Of a stretch of DNA of 64,000 nucleotides, positions 16,916 to 26,115 are shown piece by piece; position 1 is the stretch's first letter; every line of letters begins with the position of its first letter. The DNA comes from Candidatus Nitrotoga sp. AM1P (GTDB lineage Bacteria; Pseudomonadota; Gammaproteobacteria; Burkholderiales; Gallionellaceae): NCBI RefSeq assembly GCF_013168275.1, contig NZ_AP019547.1:1736001-1800000 (forward strand), given 5' to 3'. A program made the position numbers and the translations under genes. Under the pieces are notes generated by a model that made no database searches, was not told the DNA's origin, and saw nothing but the letters and a program-made list of their open reading frames with translations.

Positions 16916-17546
16916 TAGGTACCGTTACGTAGTGGTCGAAGGGCCGATCGGGGTGGGCAAGACCAGCCTGGCACGCCGTCTTGCCAAACATTTTGAAGCG
17001 ACTGCACTGCTGGAAAAGCCCGAAGCAAATCCTTTTTTGGCACGATTTTATGAAGATCCTGCACGTCATGCGTTATCTACTCAATTGTTCTTCTTGCTTC
17101 AACGAATTAATGAGCTACGGGATTTGGCACAAATGGATTTATTCCGCGCCAGTACCGTGGCGGATTATTTGTTCGACAAGGATGTGCTGTTTGCCCGCTT
17201 GAATCTTAGCGATGATGAATTTGCGCTTTACCAGAACATCTACCGCAACCTGGCACCGCAAGTGCCTACACCGGACTTGGTAATCTACCTGCAAGCCTCG
17301 CCGGAATCTTTGGTTGAGCGCGTGCACAAACGTGCTGCACCTTACGAGCGGCAGATTGCTGATTCCTACCTGATGCGTCTGGCGCAAGCTTATAGCGATT
17401 TCTTTTATCATTACGACACGGCGCCCGTATTTATCGTGAACAGTGAGAATTTAAATTTTGTGGATAGCGACGAAGATTTCGCTTTTCTGTTACAGCGTAT
17501 CGAGGGGATGCGCGGGCAACGTGAATTCTTTAGTAGAGGAGCATGA
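16905..17546 (+). CDS. Deoxynucleoside kinase family protein
   Basis: 213 aa. The P-loop is GPIGVGKTS (residues 13-21). ERS-like and lid segments follow: [20 protein letters not shown] in the middle and [15 protein letters not shown] near 145. It matches the dNK/dGK family that phosphorylates deoxynucleosides with ATP. It lies between folK (11-bp overlap) and panB (ATGA overlap), an order seen in other betaproteobacteria. The exact nucleoside is unknown. Confidence 0.85.
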   Translation: MLFDRYRYVVVEGPIGVGKTSLARRLAKHFEATALLEKPEANPFLARFYEDPARHALSTQLFFLLQRINELRDLAQMDLFRASTVADYLFDKDVLFARLNLSDDEFALYQNIYRNLAPQVPTPDLVIYLQASPESLVERVHKRAAPYERQIADSYLMRLAQAYSDFFYHYDTAPVFIVNSENLNFVDSDEDFAFLLQRIEGMRGQREFFSRGA

Positions 17547-18337
17547 TGCGAACGACATTAACGTCATTGCAGACGTTACGTAATCAAGGCGAAAAAATCG
17601 CTGTATTAACCTGTTACGACGCCAGCTTTGCGGCGTTGCTCGAAGCAGGTGGCGTGAACGCGTTGTTGGTGGGCGATTCGCTCGGCATGGTATTGCAAGG
17701 ACATGAAACTACCCTGCCGGTGACCTTGGATGAGATGGTTTACCACACAGCTTGTGTAGTCCGTGGATCGAAACAGGCATTCATAATCACCGATATGCCG
17801 TTCGGCACCTTTCAGGTCAGCCCGGAAAAAACATTTGAAAATGCCGCGCGCCTGATGGCAGCGGGCGCGCAGATGATCAAACTTGAAGGCGGTGCGGCGA
17901 TGGCTGAGACTATTTCCTTCCTTACCGGGCGGGGCATTCCAGTATGTGCCCATATCGGGCTTACACCGCAATCGGTGCACCAGATGGGTGGTTATCGAGT
18001 GCAGGGTAAAAATGACGCTGACGCTCAGCGTCTGTTGCAAGATGCGGTAATCGTCGAGCAGGCTGGGACTGGATTGATGGTGTTGGAAGCTATGCCAGCG
18101 CTGCTGGCCGCAGAAATTACCGCCAATGTTTCTATTCCCACCATAGGCATAGGCGCGGGTGCGGCTTGTTCCGGCCAAGTGCTGGTATTGCACGATATGC
18201 TGGATATTTACCCAGGCAAAAAAGCACGCTTTGTGAAGAATTATATGCAGGACGCACAAGGTATTGCCGATGGAGTGATGCGTTATGTGATTGAGGTGAA
18301 ATCTGGCGCCTTTCCCGGTGTGGAACATAGTTTTTGA
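17543..18337 (+). CDS. panB: 3-methyl-2-oxobutanoate hydroxymethyltransferase
   Basis: 264 aa. It makes ketopantoate from alpha-ketoisovalerate and methylene-THF, the first step of pantothenate synthesis. Motifs are [20 protein letters not shown] (metal-binding Asp), ADMPFG-like [17 protein letters not shown] and [12 protein letters not shown] (catalytic Glu region). It overlaps the kinase stop by ATGA; ATG 17546 is an alternative start, with GAGG placed better for it. It is followed 28 bases later by panC. Confidence 0.95.
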   Translation: MMRTTLTSLQTLRNQGEKIAVLTCYDASFAALLEAGGVNALLVGDSLGMVLQGHETTLPVTLDEMVYHTACVVRGSKQAFIITDMPFGTFQVSPEKTFENAARLMAAGAQMIKLEGGAAMAETISFLTGRGIPVCAHIGLTPQSVHQMGGYRVQGKNDADAQRLLQDAVIVEQAGTGLMVLEAMPALLAAEITANVSIPTIGIGAGAACSGQVLVLHDMLDIYPGKKARFVKNYMQDAQGIADGVMRYVIEVKSGAFPGVEHSF

Positions 18338-18365
18338 AGAAGAAATAATTTTTTAAGGGACCTTG

Positions 18366-19202
18366 ATGCTAGTGATTCACACCATTGCCGAACTACGCTT
18401 GCATTTGCAAGGTGTAACGGGCATCGTCTTGGTGCCGACTATGGGTAATCTGCACCAGGGGCACCTTGATCTGGTGCGGATTGCACGCCAACATGGCCAG
18501 TTTGTGGTGGTAAGCATATTTGTCAATCCGCTACAGTTTGGCATGAACGAGGATTATTCCAAATATCCGCGAACACTGGAGCAGGATTGCAAAATGCTGG
18601 AACAGTGCGGGGCGGATATGGTCTTTGCGCCGAGCAAGCGTGACTTATATCCGCAGCCGCAGCAAGTAACAGTAGAGTTACCGCCCATCGCCAATGAGTT
18701 ATGCGGTGCTTTCCGTCCCGGTCATTTTCGCGGCGCGGCGACGGTGGTGCTGAAGCTGTTCAACATTGTGCAGCCACGTATCGCGGTGTTTGGGAAGAAG
18801 GATTATCAACAGTTGTATTTAATGCGCCAAATGACGGCACAATTGAATCTGCCCGTAGAAATTATCGGCGGCGAAACTGTGCGTACATCGGATGGCCTGG
18901 CGCTGAGTTCACGCAACCAGTACTTAAACATTGTAGAGCGAACTGAAGCGGTTTCTCTATATCAAAATCTTGTGGGGATTCGCCTGGCTATTATGGATGG
19001 TGCAACGGATTCCTTGAAGTTGGAACGGCAAGCTATGGAAGTGCTTAGCGCACGTGGTTGGCAGGTCGACTATGTGGCGATACGCAGTCAAGCCAACTTG
19101 GCTGAACCCACCACAGGCGAGTGCAATCTGGTCATATTGGCTGCGGCTTGGCTGGGGAAGACTCGACTTATAGATAACCTGGAGATCTTAAGAAATGGGT
19201 GA
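18366..19202 (+). CDS. panC: Pantothenate synthetase
   Basis: 278 aa. It condenses pantoate with beta-alanine using ATP. The HIGH-like motif is MGNLHQGHLDLV, followed by FVNPLQFG, RPGHFRGAATVVLKLFN and FGKKDYQQL, with the KMSKS-like loop region LALSSRNQYL. I chose ATG 18366 over TTG 18363; AAGGGA lies about 8 bases upstream. It is the second gene of panB-panC-panD. Confidence 0.95.
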   Translation: MLVIHTIAELRLHLQGVTGIVLVPTMGNLHQGHLDLVRIARQHGQFVVVSIFVNPLQFGMNEDYSKYPRTLEQDCKMLEQCGADMVFAPSKRDLYPQPQQVTVELPPIANELCGAFRPGHFRGAATVVLKLFNIVQPRIAVFGKKDYQQLYLMRQMTAQLNLPVEIIGGETVRTSDGLALSSRNQYLNIVERTEAVSLYQNLVGIRLAIMDGATDSLKLERQAMEVLSARGWQVDYVAIRSQANLAEPTTGECNLVILAAAWLGKTRLIDNLEILRNG

Positions 19203-19334
19203 CTCGGGTGTGGCTATAAATTAAAAACTTTCTTGGTGAAGCTTTTTTGGTGAAGCAGTACTGGGGTGAAATTTGGATTTATAGAGGCGTCCTTATATAA
19301 TGCCTGCCCTTGTTCTCCCGTAGGGGGTAACGCA

Positions 19335-19715
19335 ATGCAAAGAACTATGCTCAAAGCCAAATTGCATCGAGTGCATGTGACGCATTCGGAATTGCATTAT
19401 GAAGGCTCGTGTGCGATCGATGAGGATTTATTGGATGCCGCTGATATCCGTGAATACCAGCAAATCGATATTTATAACGTCACCAATGGTGAGCGTTTCA
19501 CCACCTATGCCATCCGTGCACAACGCAGTTCTGGCGTCATCTCGGTGAATGGTGCTGCGGCGCATAAGGCCAATCCAGGCGACATACTAATCATCGCCAC
19601 TTACGCACTGTATACCGAACTGGAGTTGCAGAAATTTCATCCAAAATTGGTGTATGTGGATGAGCGCAATCGTATTATTGCCCAACGTGATGAAATTTCA
19701 GTACAGGCGGCTTAA
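19335..19715 (+). CDS. panD: Aspartate 1-decarboxylase
   Basis: 126 aa pyruvoyl enzyme that makes beta-alanine for PanC. The self-cleavage site Gly24-Ser25 is intact in YEGSCAID; Ser25 becomes the pyruvoyl group. Other blocks are [26 protein letters not shown] and [16 protein letters not shown]. The frame is open further upstream, but ATG 19335 has the strong RBS AGGGGG 5-10 bases before it and gives the standard family N-terminus. Confidence 0.95.
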   Translation: MQRTMLKAKLHRVHVTHSELHYEGSCAIDEDLLDAADIREYQQIDIYNVTNGERFTTYAIRAQRSSGVISVNGAAAHKANPGDILIIATYALYTELELQKFHPKLVYVDERNRIIAQRDEISVQAA

Positions 19716-20399
19716 GCTAATCCTCTGATTGACCTTGTATTTTCTCAGTCTCGTAATTGTTCTATGTGTGACAGTAAGCTAGTTCTTTAAGGCAACTCAA
19801 AAAATCTAAATGGGGTTGATGTATTTCCATAGGATCTGGCCTATAGATGATCGCATATATTCAGTGCTTGACTATACCTCGTGATAGATTCCCAGCAAAA
19901 ACGCCTTAAGGATGCCGATGGCGATATGCACTTAGGGTGCCCACTCCCCAAGCTTTGTTGGGAGCGGTCGCCCGTGCAGTATGGTATTGAGTCATCCACC
20001 AACAAAGTTGGTGCATCATTGCGCACCAGTTGACTGGGCGGGATGATGTTGTCACTAACTTCGCTATCTATGATTTTGCCACAGCGCAGACCTGCTGCAC
20101 GGCGATAAAATTAGCATGTGGCCTCCGTTTTCTACTGCGTTCGCTACTTATCAGAGTATTGATTAATCTTGATTAGATCTTGCAGGCGATAGAAGTTACG
20201 TCTTAAAAAATAACTTTATGCATTATGTGCTGATTGGTCGAAATATATGAAATCTTAATTTTTATAGTTATCTTATGTTCGCTATCGAACCGACTGTGTT
20301 TATTATTTAGTAATATATTGAACACGTTTTATGAAACTTAGAAAGTCTTTAACCATAAATTATATAAATATATAATTTATAACAAAAATGGAGTTTGTT
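19716..20399. other. Long intergenic region after panD
   Basis: About 680 bases without a gene I recognise. Near 19981-20035 there are nested dyads (CACCAAC-aaa-GTTGGTG, and TGGTGC-atcattgc-GCACCA), which superficially resemble NtrC-type sites but with wrong spacing. The right part (20160-20390) is very AT-rich and probably carries the promoter of the DUF883 gene. Coding remnants cannot be excluded. Confidence 0.4.
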
Positions 20400-20714
20400 A
20401 TGACACAATTTATTAGCCAAAACTTAAAAAATGATTTACTCAAAGATTTCAATGCTGTTGTGAACGAAGGTGAGCAATTGCTGAAATCTGTGGTAGACGA
20501 AGGTGGTGATAAAGCTAATGCTTTACGCGCAAAGATGGAATCAAATTTGAAAGCTGCTAAAGATAGGCTGCGTCACATTGAAGAAACTGCGATTGAAACT
20601 ACCAAGACAGCAGTGCGGGCCACTGACAATTATGTTCATGAAAATCCTTGGCGTGCTATAGGTGTGGCTGTTGGAATTGGAGCAGTGATTGGACTGCTTT
20701 TGAATCGTCGTTAA
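20400..20714 (+). CDS. DUF883 (ElaB/YqjD/YgaM) family protein
   Basis: 104 aa. A helical N-terminal part has long coiled-coil character (residues 10-75), then VHENPWRAIGVAVGIGAVIGLLLNRR, the typical C-terminal membrane anchor of this family. E. coli members are stationary-phase, inner-membrane, ribosome-associated proteins. I chose ATG 20400 because GGAG is 7 bases upstream; ATG 20388 lacks an RBS. It opens a group of stress/envelope genes. Confidence 0.88.
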   Translation: MTQFISQNLKNDLLKDFNAVVNEGEQLLKSVVDEGGDKANALRAKMESNLKAAKDRLRHIEETAIETTKTAVRATDNYVHENPWRAIGVAVGIGAVIGLLLNRR

Positions 20715-20725
20715 TTTTTCTGATT

Positions 20726-20765
20726 TTTTGTATCGAACGATACGGTAGCTCTTCGCGATACAAAA
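20726..20765. repeat. Perfect 10-bp inverted repeat with extra GTATCG half-site
   Basis: TTTTGTATCG (20726-20735) and CGATACAAAA (20756-20765) are exact complements around a 20-base spacer. The left arm is also part of GTATCG-aa-CGATAC (20730-20743). It lies between the DUF883 gene and the M48 gene. It could be a terminator-like hairpin or a regulator site with alternative pairings. Confidence 0.5.
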
Positions 20766-20801
20766 TATTGTGATGGGTAAGTAAGAATCGTAAAGGAAAG
20801 T

Positions 20802-21617
20802 ATGTTTAATAATAAGATTTATTCGGCAATATTTATCAGTCTTTCATTAATTGCACTTGACGGATGTAAAACCACTACCAGTGGCGGTGCGGTCGGTGCA
20901 AAGCGCTCTCAACTCATGCTTGTTTCTTCACAGCAATTAGAGCAAGTTGCCGAACAAAGCTATACCAAGCTGAAAGAAGATGCAGCACAAAAAGGAACAC
21001 TGAATCAAGATCGCGCGATGTTGGAACGGCTCCTTACGATTACCAACCGCATCAAACCGCATACCGCAACATTTCGTCCTGATGCGCCAAGTTGGAAATG
21101 GGAAACCAATATAATTAGCGATAAACAGCTTAATGCATTCTGTATGCCTGGAGGAAAAATTATTTTTTATTCAGGACTGATCAATGAATTAAAGTTAACC
21201 GATGATGAAATCGCAGTTGTGTTGGGGCATGAGGTTGCCCATGCATTGCGCGAGCACTCTCGTGAACAGGTCTCTCAGGCAATTGCTGCCAATACCACAA
21301 TTAGTGTTGGCGCCGCATTGTTGGGTTTAAGTGAGGGTATAGCTGATCTGGCTGGCGCTGGTTATCAGGCACTGATCGCAACCAAATTCAGTCGTACTGA
21401 CGAGACTGAGGCTGATCACATTGGCCTGGAACTAAGTGCACGAGCAGGCTACGACCCACGCGCAGGAATCACATTGTGGCAGAAAATGATGAAGGCCAGC
21501 GGCGGCCAGCGTCCGCCTGAGTTTCTGAGTAGCCATCCGGCCGACTCAACTCGCATTCAGCACATCGAAAAATTGCTGCCAACCGTCATGCCCCTTTACG
21601 AAGCGGCACGTAGATAA
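20802..21617 (+). CDS. M48-family metalloprotease, putative lipoprotein
   Basis: 271 aa. A lipoprotein-type signal with Cys at about residue 22 (LIALDGCK) is followed by an M48 peptidase domain. The zinc motif HEVAHALREHSRE lies near 142, and the third ligand segment TDETEADHIGLELSARAGYDP near 205. The C-terminal FLSSHPADSTRIQHIEKLLP is the family tail. It resembles YcaL/LoiP-type periplasmic quality-control peptidases. It acts in the periplasm, probably on outer-membrane or misfolded proteins. Confidence 0.88.
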   Translation: MFNNKIYSAIFISLSLIALDGCKTTTSGGAVGAKRSQLMLVSSQQLEQVAEQSYTKLKEDAAQKGTLNQDRAMLERLLTITNRIKPHTATFRPDAPSWKWETNIISDKQLNAFCMPGGKIIFYSGLINELKLTDDEIAVVLGHEVAHALREHSREQVSQAIAANTTISVGAALLGLSEGIADLAGAGYQALIATKFSRTDETEADHIGLELSARAGYDPRAGITLWQKMMKASGGQRPPEFLSSHPADSTRIQHIEKLLPTVMPLYEAARR

Positions 21618-21788
21618 CCCAATAATCTTCTGAGCGCTGGCAAATATATTCGCTAGCGCACTGAATAGATTTTTGAAGTATGAAAAAACCCACAGAAGAC
21701 TGTGAGCGTTTGATCGATGATGATATGGATTTATCGTATCTCTATCGATCCATATTCTGTTTCTAGTTAAATTTATAGGAGAAAAAGC

Positions 21789-22149
21789 ATGAATACTTAC
21801 CATAGATTGCTTGTTCTGATTGTGTCGGTTACCGGCGTCTTGTCTTTCACTGGCTGCGGTAAAACTCAAAGGGAACTGGAAACAATTAAAGGGTCAGGTT
21901 AAAGAGCAATGGGAAAATCTTACAGATGATCATCTTGACGTTATAGCGGGCAAACGTGATCAACTAGCAGGCAAAATTCAGGAAGCTTATGGAGTCACTA
22001 AAGCAAAAACGGATTATAAAATAGCCAAGGAAAAATGTGATGATCTAGCTGGTAACCCTAAAGATGTTTGCCCAAAGGAAGCTAAAGCTGCAATGGCTGC
22101 TGCAAAAGCTGATGCCAAGGCGCAAATGGAAACGTCGAAAGCAAATTAA
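21789..22149 (+). pseudogene. CsbD-like lipoprotein with an internal frameshift
   Basis: An ATG at 21789 (RBS AGGAG) starts a lipoprotein signal, MNTYHRLLVLIVSVTGVLS then FTGCG, in one frame, which stops at 21901. The CsbD-like part is in the frame +1 to it: KLKGNWKQLKGQVKEQWENL, DVIAGKRDQLAGKIQEAYG and an alanine/lysine-rich tail to 22149. Removing one base near TGCGGTAAAACTC would fuse them into a normal CsbD-type lipoprotein. A one-base insertion or a sequencing error explains this best. CsbD proteins are stress-induced; their function is unclear. Confidence 0.7.
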
Positions 22150-22355
22150 CGACTGGTAATTAAGGTGCGATAGCGCATACTGATATTGTGCTTGAGAAGC
22201 GTGACGCTGAGCGCAGTTACTAAAGACAATACGATGCTTGAACAGAGGAAGCCAATAATAGTAAATGATTAACTGAAGCCTAGACTCATTAAAGAAAAAG
22301 CAGGCTTAGGGTCGGTGACCACGATTGATTTTCTATAACTAAAAAAGGAACTAAC

Positions 22356-22571
22356 ATGAAAACGATACATAAAGTTGCAATAAACACATTAATCGCAACT
22401 ATGCTTCTTGGCTTAGGTGGATGCTCGGGCATGTCAACACAGGGTAAGAATACCGCTATCGGTGCTGGGGCGGGCGCACTCGGCGGTGCGGTGCTGACAG
22501 GAGGTAGCACTGCTGGAACGATTGGTGGCGCTGCAGTTGGCGGGGTTATCGGTCACGAGATCAGCAAGTAG
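22356..22571 (+). CDS. Small glycine-zipper lipoprotein
   Basis: 71 aa. The signal peptide has a lipobox (LLGLGGCSG, Cys at about 24). Then comes a glycine-rich stretch (AIGAGAGALGGAVL, GTIGGAAVGGVIGHEI) typical of YMGG-like/OsmB/Rickettsia 17-kDa glycine-zipper proteins. The RBS AAGGA lies before the ATG. It likely inserts into or lies against the outer membrane. No specific role is known. Confidence 0.82.
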   Translation: MKTIHKVAINTLIATMLLGLGGCSGMSTQGKNTAIGAGAGALGGAVLTGGSTAGTIGGAAVGGVIGHEISK

Positions 22572-22664
22572 AATATATATGAGCAACTCGATGTATCTAT
22601 AACTAGACTGAATGCGAAGATACATCGTTTATCAGATATACAATTTATTCAGGGAGTTTACTAA

Positions 22665-22862
22665 ATGATGAAATTAAAAACACACACTGCTGCGGCATTA
22701 GCAGTAAGTGTCTTAATGTTGGTTTTATTGGGTTGTCAGAAACACGAAGGTCCGGCCGAGAGTGCTGGCAAAGAAATTGACAAGGCAGTTCAGAAAACCG
22801 GAGAGAAAATTGAAAAGGCCGGAGAGAAAATTCAAGACGCCGTTAATGGTGACAAAAAATAA
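22665..22862 (+). CDS. Small lysine-rich lipoprotein
   Basis: 65 aa. Signal with lipobox LVLLGC (Cys about residue 24), then a short amphipathic charged helix with the repeat KTGEKIEKAGEKIQDAV. The GEKIEKAGEKI heptad-like repeat recalls small entericidin-like stress proteins, but I cannot assign a family with certainty. The RBS is AGGGAG; either ATG (22665 or 22668) may be used. Same strand and style as its neighbours. Confidence 0.75.
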   Translation: MMKLKTHTAAALAVSVLMLVLLGCQKHEGPAESAGKEIDKAVQKTGEKIEKAGEKIQDAVNGDKK

Positions 22863-23001
22863 TAGCGTGAACTTTCTCTATATGTATATTCAGTTGCACG
22901 CGTTCTTTTTTTGCTGAAATTCTACGAATGGCTTGGCCTTTGCTGAAGTTTTATAATTTATTTTTAAAATCCGGCTATGCTGGCTTATCTAGGAGTGCCA
23001 A

Positions 23002-23481
23002 ATGAAATCGATGCAAATTATTTTAGTAGGAGCTATGACGGCTGCGACGTTAATAGGAGGCTGTGCCAACAGTAGTAACCCTGCTGCGTCGAACAATACA
23101 TCTTCATTGCCATCCACATCCTCATCATCGTCCAATTTTATTGGCTATGGTGTGGTTGAAGATATAGAGACTATTAAGGTTTCCGATGATAGTAAAAATA
23201 TTGCCGGAACCTTAATCGGTGGAGCGGTGGGTGGTCTATTGGGACATCAAGTTGGTAGCGGAAGAGGCCAGACCGCAGCTACAGTTGCGGGTGTGATCGG
23301 AGGTGCTGTTGCCGGTCGTGAAATTGAAAAGCGTTCACAAGTCGCTAGCCGAGATGAGTATCGTATCCGTGTTCGATTGAGTAACGGTACTACTCATGCA
23401 GTCACTCAAAGTAGCGTTAGTGATATAAAAATCGGTGATCGAGTGCGTGTGGACAATGATCGCGTATCACGCGCTGATTGA
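23002..23481 (+). CDS. Glycine-zipper 2TM domain lipoprotein (SlyB-like)
   Basis: 159 aa. Lipobox LIGGC (Cys about 21) and a Ser/Asn-rich linker. A glycine-zipper follows (IAGTLIGGAVGGLLGHQVG, then AATVAGVIGGAVAGREIE), and a C-terminal domain with EYRIRVRLSNG and IKIGDRVRVDNDRV. This is the SlyB/PcP outer-membrane lipoprotein layout. SlyB is PhoPQ/stress-regulated in enterobacteria; regulation here is not visible. Confidence 0.85.
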   Translation: MKSMQIILVGAMTAATLIGGCANSSNPAASNNTSSLPSTSSSSSNFIGYGVVEDIETIKVSDDSKNIAGTLIGGAVGGLLGHQVGSGRGQTAATVAGVIGGAVAGREIEKRSQVASRDEYRIRVRLSNGTTHAVTQSSVSDIKIGDRVRVDNDRVSRAD

Positions 23482-23850
23482 TGATGCGTATGCATGGTTT
23501 CCATAATGACTAATGAGTCGAATACTTCAGCAACGTACATTTTTGTATGTTGTAGTTAAATGGCAACAAAAAAGAAGATGCTATCACTATAAGTTGAAGG
23601 CTTTCATAGTTATCTGTTACTGTTAACTTTCGGCGTTATAGGTGCTTCTGTCATAAGGAATATCCTAAAAGGATCTTGGATCCTACCTCTATAATTTAGG
23701 ACAGGTGATACAAGGCGCCGCAATTTTTGATTGTGCGCCTTTTTTATTCCCCAATTTTTGCTGTGAATCTGATAATGCACATAAATTTAGCATGAAATAA
23801 TGAAAGCTTAACGCAAAAAAATACCCTTAACTTAATAGAGAGAGAACCTC
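23482..23850. other. Intergenic region before the OmpA-like gene
   Basis: About 370 bases. It contains a 9-bp hairpin (CAACGTACA-tttt-TGTATGTTG, 23531-23552) and a strong terminator at 23712-23746. A TATAAT hexamer at about 23690 lies just before the terminator, without a clear -35 box. No reading frame is recognisable. Confidence 0.45.
23712..23746 (+). terminator. Rho-independent terminator
   Basis: AAGGCGC...CAAT-tttttg... pairs with ATTG...GCGCCTT (7-bp outer and 4-bp inner stem), directly followed by a T-run. It may end transcription from the glycine-zipper gene or a short RNA. Confidence 0.8.
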
Positions 23851-24621
23851 ATGAGGAAGCCATTAGCAAATAAAAAAAACAGACTATCTGTGTCAATTGT
23901 TTTGATGCTGGGAATTGTCACCCCGTGGGTTAATGCACAAACAACAAGCAGCGAAAAGGATCATATTGAAGTAAATATTCATGACTCGAGTGGCCAGATA
24001 GTAAAGAGCGGAGCTGGAGAATGTTGGCACACTCATTTTGGTCAGGCAAACGAGGGAGGATGTAATTCAATGCCGATAGTGAAGCCGCCCGCGCCTGCTT
24101 TAATGGATAAGACTACTTCAGTTGATAAGCCTGCTCCAATTGATGAGGCGGCTCAAATTGACAAAATCACTCCAATTCCTTCACCAGTTCAAACCGAGGA
24201 ACCGGTTGCAGTGTCAGAATTGCCAGTTGTTTCCACTAAAAAAATAACATTAGATGCAAGTGAACTTTTCGATTTTGGTGAACCGATATTGCGGCCGTCA
24301 GCTCGGGCTGAGCTGGATGGTTTTATTGAAAAGCTTAAAGATACCAATCCTCAAGCAATCAAGGTAATTGGTCACACCGATCGCTTTGGTAGTGCCCATT
24401 ACAACCAGATTCTTTCCGAACAACGAGCAGCTACCGTAAAGGCTTACCTTGTTAGAAGAGGTGTCTCGCCCGATATAGTGCTTACCGAAGGAAAGGGTGA
24501 TACGCAGCCGATTACAATAAAGGACCAATGCCCAGGTAACAAAACCCCCAAAACTATCGAATGTTTGCAACCTGATCGCCGTGTTGAGATTGAAATGACT
24601 GGTACCAAGATAGGGCCATAG
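23851..24621 (+). CDS. OmpA-family peptidoglycan-binding protein
   Basis: 256 aa. A signal peptide (cleavage near VNA-QTT, residue 29) is followed by GECWHTHFGQANEGGCN, a short segment often found before OmpA domains in betaproteobacterial OmpA-like porin relatives. Next is a Pro/Asp-rich linker with DKxxPIDE repeats, then the OmpA_C domain (about 135-252): LFDFGEPILRPSARAELD, VIGHTDRFGSAHYN, LSEQRAATVKAYL and the final QPDRRVEIEMTG, which binds diaminopimelate in peptidoglycan. The beta-barrel of true OmpA is absent. Confidence 0.88.
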   Translation: MRKPLANKKNRLSVSIVLMLGIVTPWVNAQTTSSEKDHIEVNIHDSSGQIVKSGAGECWHTHFGQANEGGCNSMPIVKPPAPALMDKTTSVDKPAPIDEAAQIDKITPIPSPVQTEEPVAVSELPVVSTKKITLDASELFDFGEPILRPSARAELDGFIEKLKDTNPQAIKVIGHTDRFGSAHYNQILSEQRAATVKAYLVRRGVSPDIVLTEGKGDTQPITIKDQCPGNKTPKTIECLQPDRRVEIEMTGTKIGP

Positions 24622-25104
24622 TTTTCATTAATTTGTAGTGGGTTAATTCAAGAATCAACCACAGCCGTTAATGTTTAATTACCGCAAGCCGATAACGACG
24701 AAACTACTCGGGAATCACTCGTCTATTTTCTTGAGCGTTTGCCGATAAGCAACGCCGCAGACAGTTAATATTGGAATACGCTGCGAAATGCGGGAGGCGG
24801 TAGCCTCAGCGTTACTATAAAAACAGGAAAAGTTTTTATATGCGCGCTAACGCACGGACGAGTCTTTGCAAAGAAGTGATGATTCACTCGACAATGATGA
24901 GCGCCCAGATATTCATTGCGGACGGGCAATTATTTCTCCCCGGCTTACCAGAAATCCTATGATGTCTGTGTGAGAAATTCTGCAACGCTTAACTTTGCGT
25001 GACATCTTGCCTGTCGAAGGTTGTAAGGTGATTTGCACTTTCATAAAGTATCCTGTTTTAAAGGTGCCGAGTTGCCCAGATTTAACTGAAGTAAGGTGAC
25101 ATCA
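24622..25104. other. Intergenic region before the REC-GGDEF gene
   Basis: About 480 bases with no recognised gene. Two hairpins stand together: GGC-ggta-GCC near 24788-24797 and ATAAAAAC-aggaaaa-GTTTTTAT near 24818-24840. No T-run follows either. A decayed reading frame or a small RNA is possible but unsupported. Confidence 0.35.
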
Positions 25105-26043
25105 ATGGTCAGCCGATCTGATATTCTTAATGCTAATGTTCTGATTGTTGATGATCAGGACGTTAACATTCGCTTGCTCGAACACATGTTGAGTGGTGCG
25201 GGCTATGTTTCTGTCACATCCACAACGAATCCGTTTGATGTATGCGAGTTATACCGCAAAAATCGTTATGATCTAGTCTTACTTGATTTGCAAATGCCCA
25301 GAATGGACGGATTTCAAGTAATAGAAAGTCTTAAGGAAATTGAATCGGATAGCTATCTTCCCGTGCTTGTGATTACTGCCCAGCCGACACTAGAGTTGCG
25401 CGCGCTGCAAGCGGGTGCGAAGGATTTCATTAGCAAACCTTTTAACGTGGCCGAGACGTTGGCAAGAGTTCATAACTTGTTGGAAGTACGTCTGTTACAT
25501 AAGAAAGTGCATCATCATGCCAAGGTACAGGAATCCCGAGCATTGCATGATTCGCTGACTGGGTTAGCCAACAGGCAACTGCTGGCGGATAGGGTTTCAC
25601 AGGCCATCACCCACGCACAAAGCAACATGAATGCGATGGCGCTGTTATATATAGACTTGGATAGATTTAAACAGATTAATGACATCTTTGGCCACGACGG
25701 TGGAGATCTTGTATTGCAACTGGTCGCATCACGCTTGGTAACTGCGGTGCGCCAAGAGGACACCGTAGCGCGTTTAGGCGGAGACGAATTCGTGATTGTT
25801 CTGTGGCAAATTAGCAACGCTGCCGGTGCATCCATCGCCGCGGAAAAAATGATCCAAATACTGTCACAACCTTATAGCATTCATGGTCAAACCGTCAATA
25901 TTACCGCCAGTATAGGCGTCAGTATTTATTCCGTGCATGGTCGCAATGCGGAGGCTCTTTCGAAGAGCGCAGATCTGGCGCTATATGATGCCAAGCACGC
26001 AGGTAGGAATAACTATCGAATTTCAAACCGCATGGACTTGTAA
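25105..26043 (+). CDS. Response regulator with diguanylate cyclase output (REC-GGDEF)
   Basis: 312 aa. REC domain: NVLIVDDQDVNIRLL with acidic pocket, phospho-acceptor D61 in LVLLDLQMPRMDG, and the conserved Lys in FISKPF. A GGDEF domain follows with intact RLGGDEFVIVL, and an RxxD inhibition site (RQED) five residues upstream. It therefore should make c-di-GMP when phosphorylated and be product-inhibited. ATG 25105 (AAGG upstream) is preferred over GTG 25096. No histidine kinase is adjacent, so the partner is unknown. Confidence 0.9.
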   Translation: MVSRSDILNANVLIVDDQDVNIRLLEHMLSGAGYVSVTSTTNPFDVCELYRKNRYDLVLLDLQMPRMDGFQVIESLKEIESDSYLPVLVITAQPTLELRALQAGAKDFISKPFNVAETLARVHNLLEVRLLHKKVHHHAKVQESRALHDSLTGLANRQLLADRVSQAITHAQSNMNAMALLYIDLDRFKQINDIFGHDGGDLVLQLVASRLVTAVRQEDTVARLGGDEFVIVLWQISNAAGASIAAEKMIQILSQPYSIHGQTVNITASIGVSIYSVHGRNAEALSKSADLALYDAKHAGRNNYRISNRMDL

Positions 26044-26115
26044 AAATAGACTCGTAAAGGGCCGCTCTGCAATTTCACCATCAACTATTCCAAGGATACG
26101 GGCGAGTGTTGAGCT

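Noticed and set aside
19981..20035. NtrC-like GGTGC/GCACC dyads
   Set aside because: Half-sites resemble NtrC sites but orientation and spacing (8-9 instead of 5) are wrong and no sigma-54 promoter follows.
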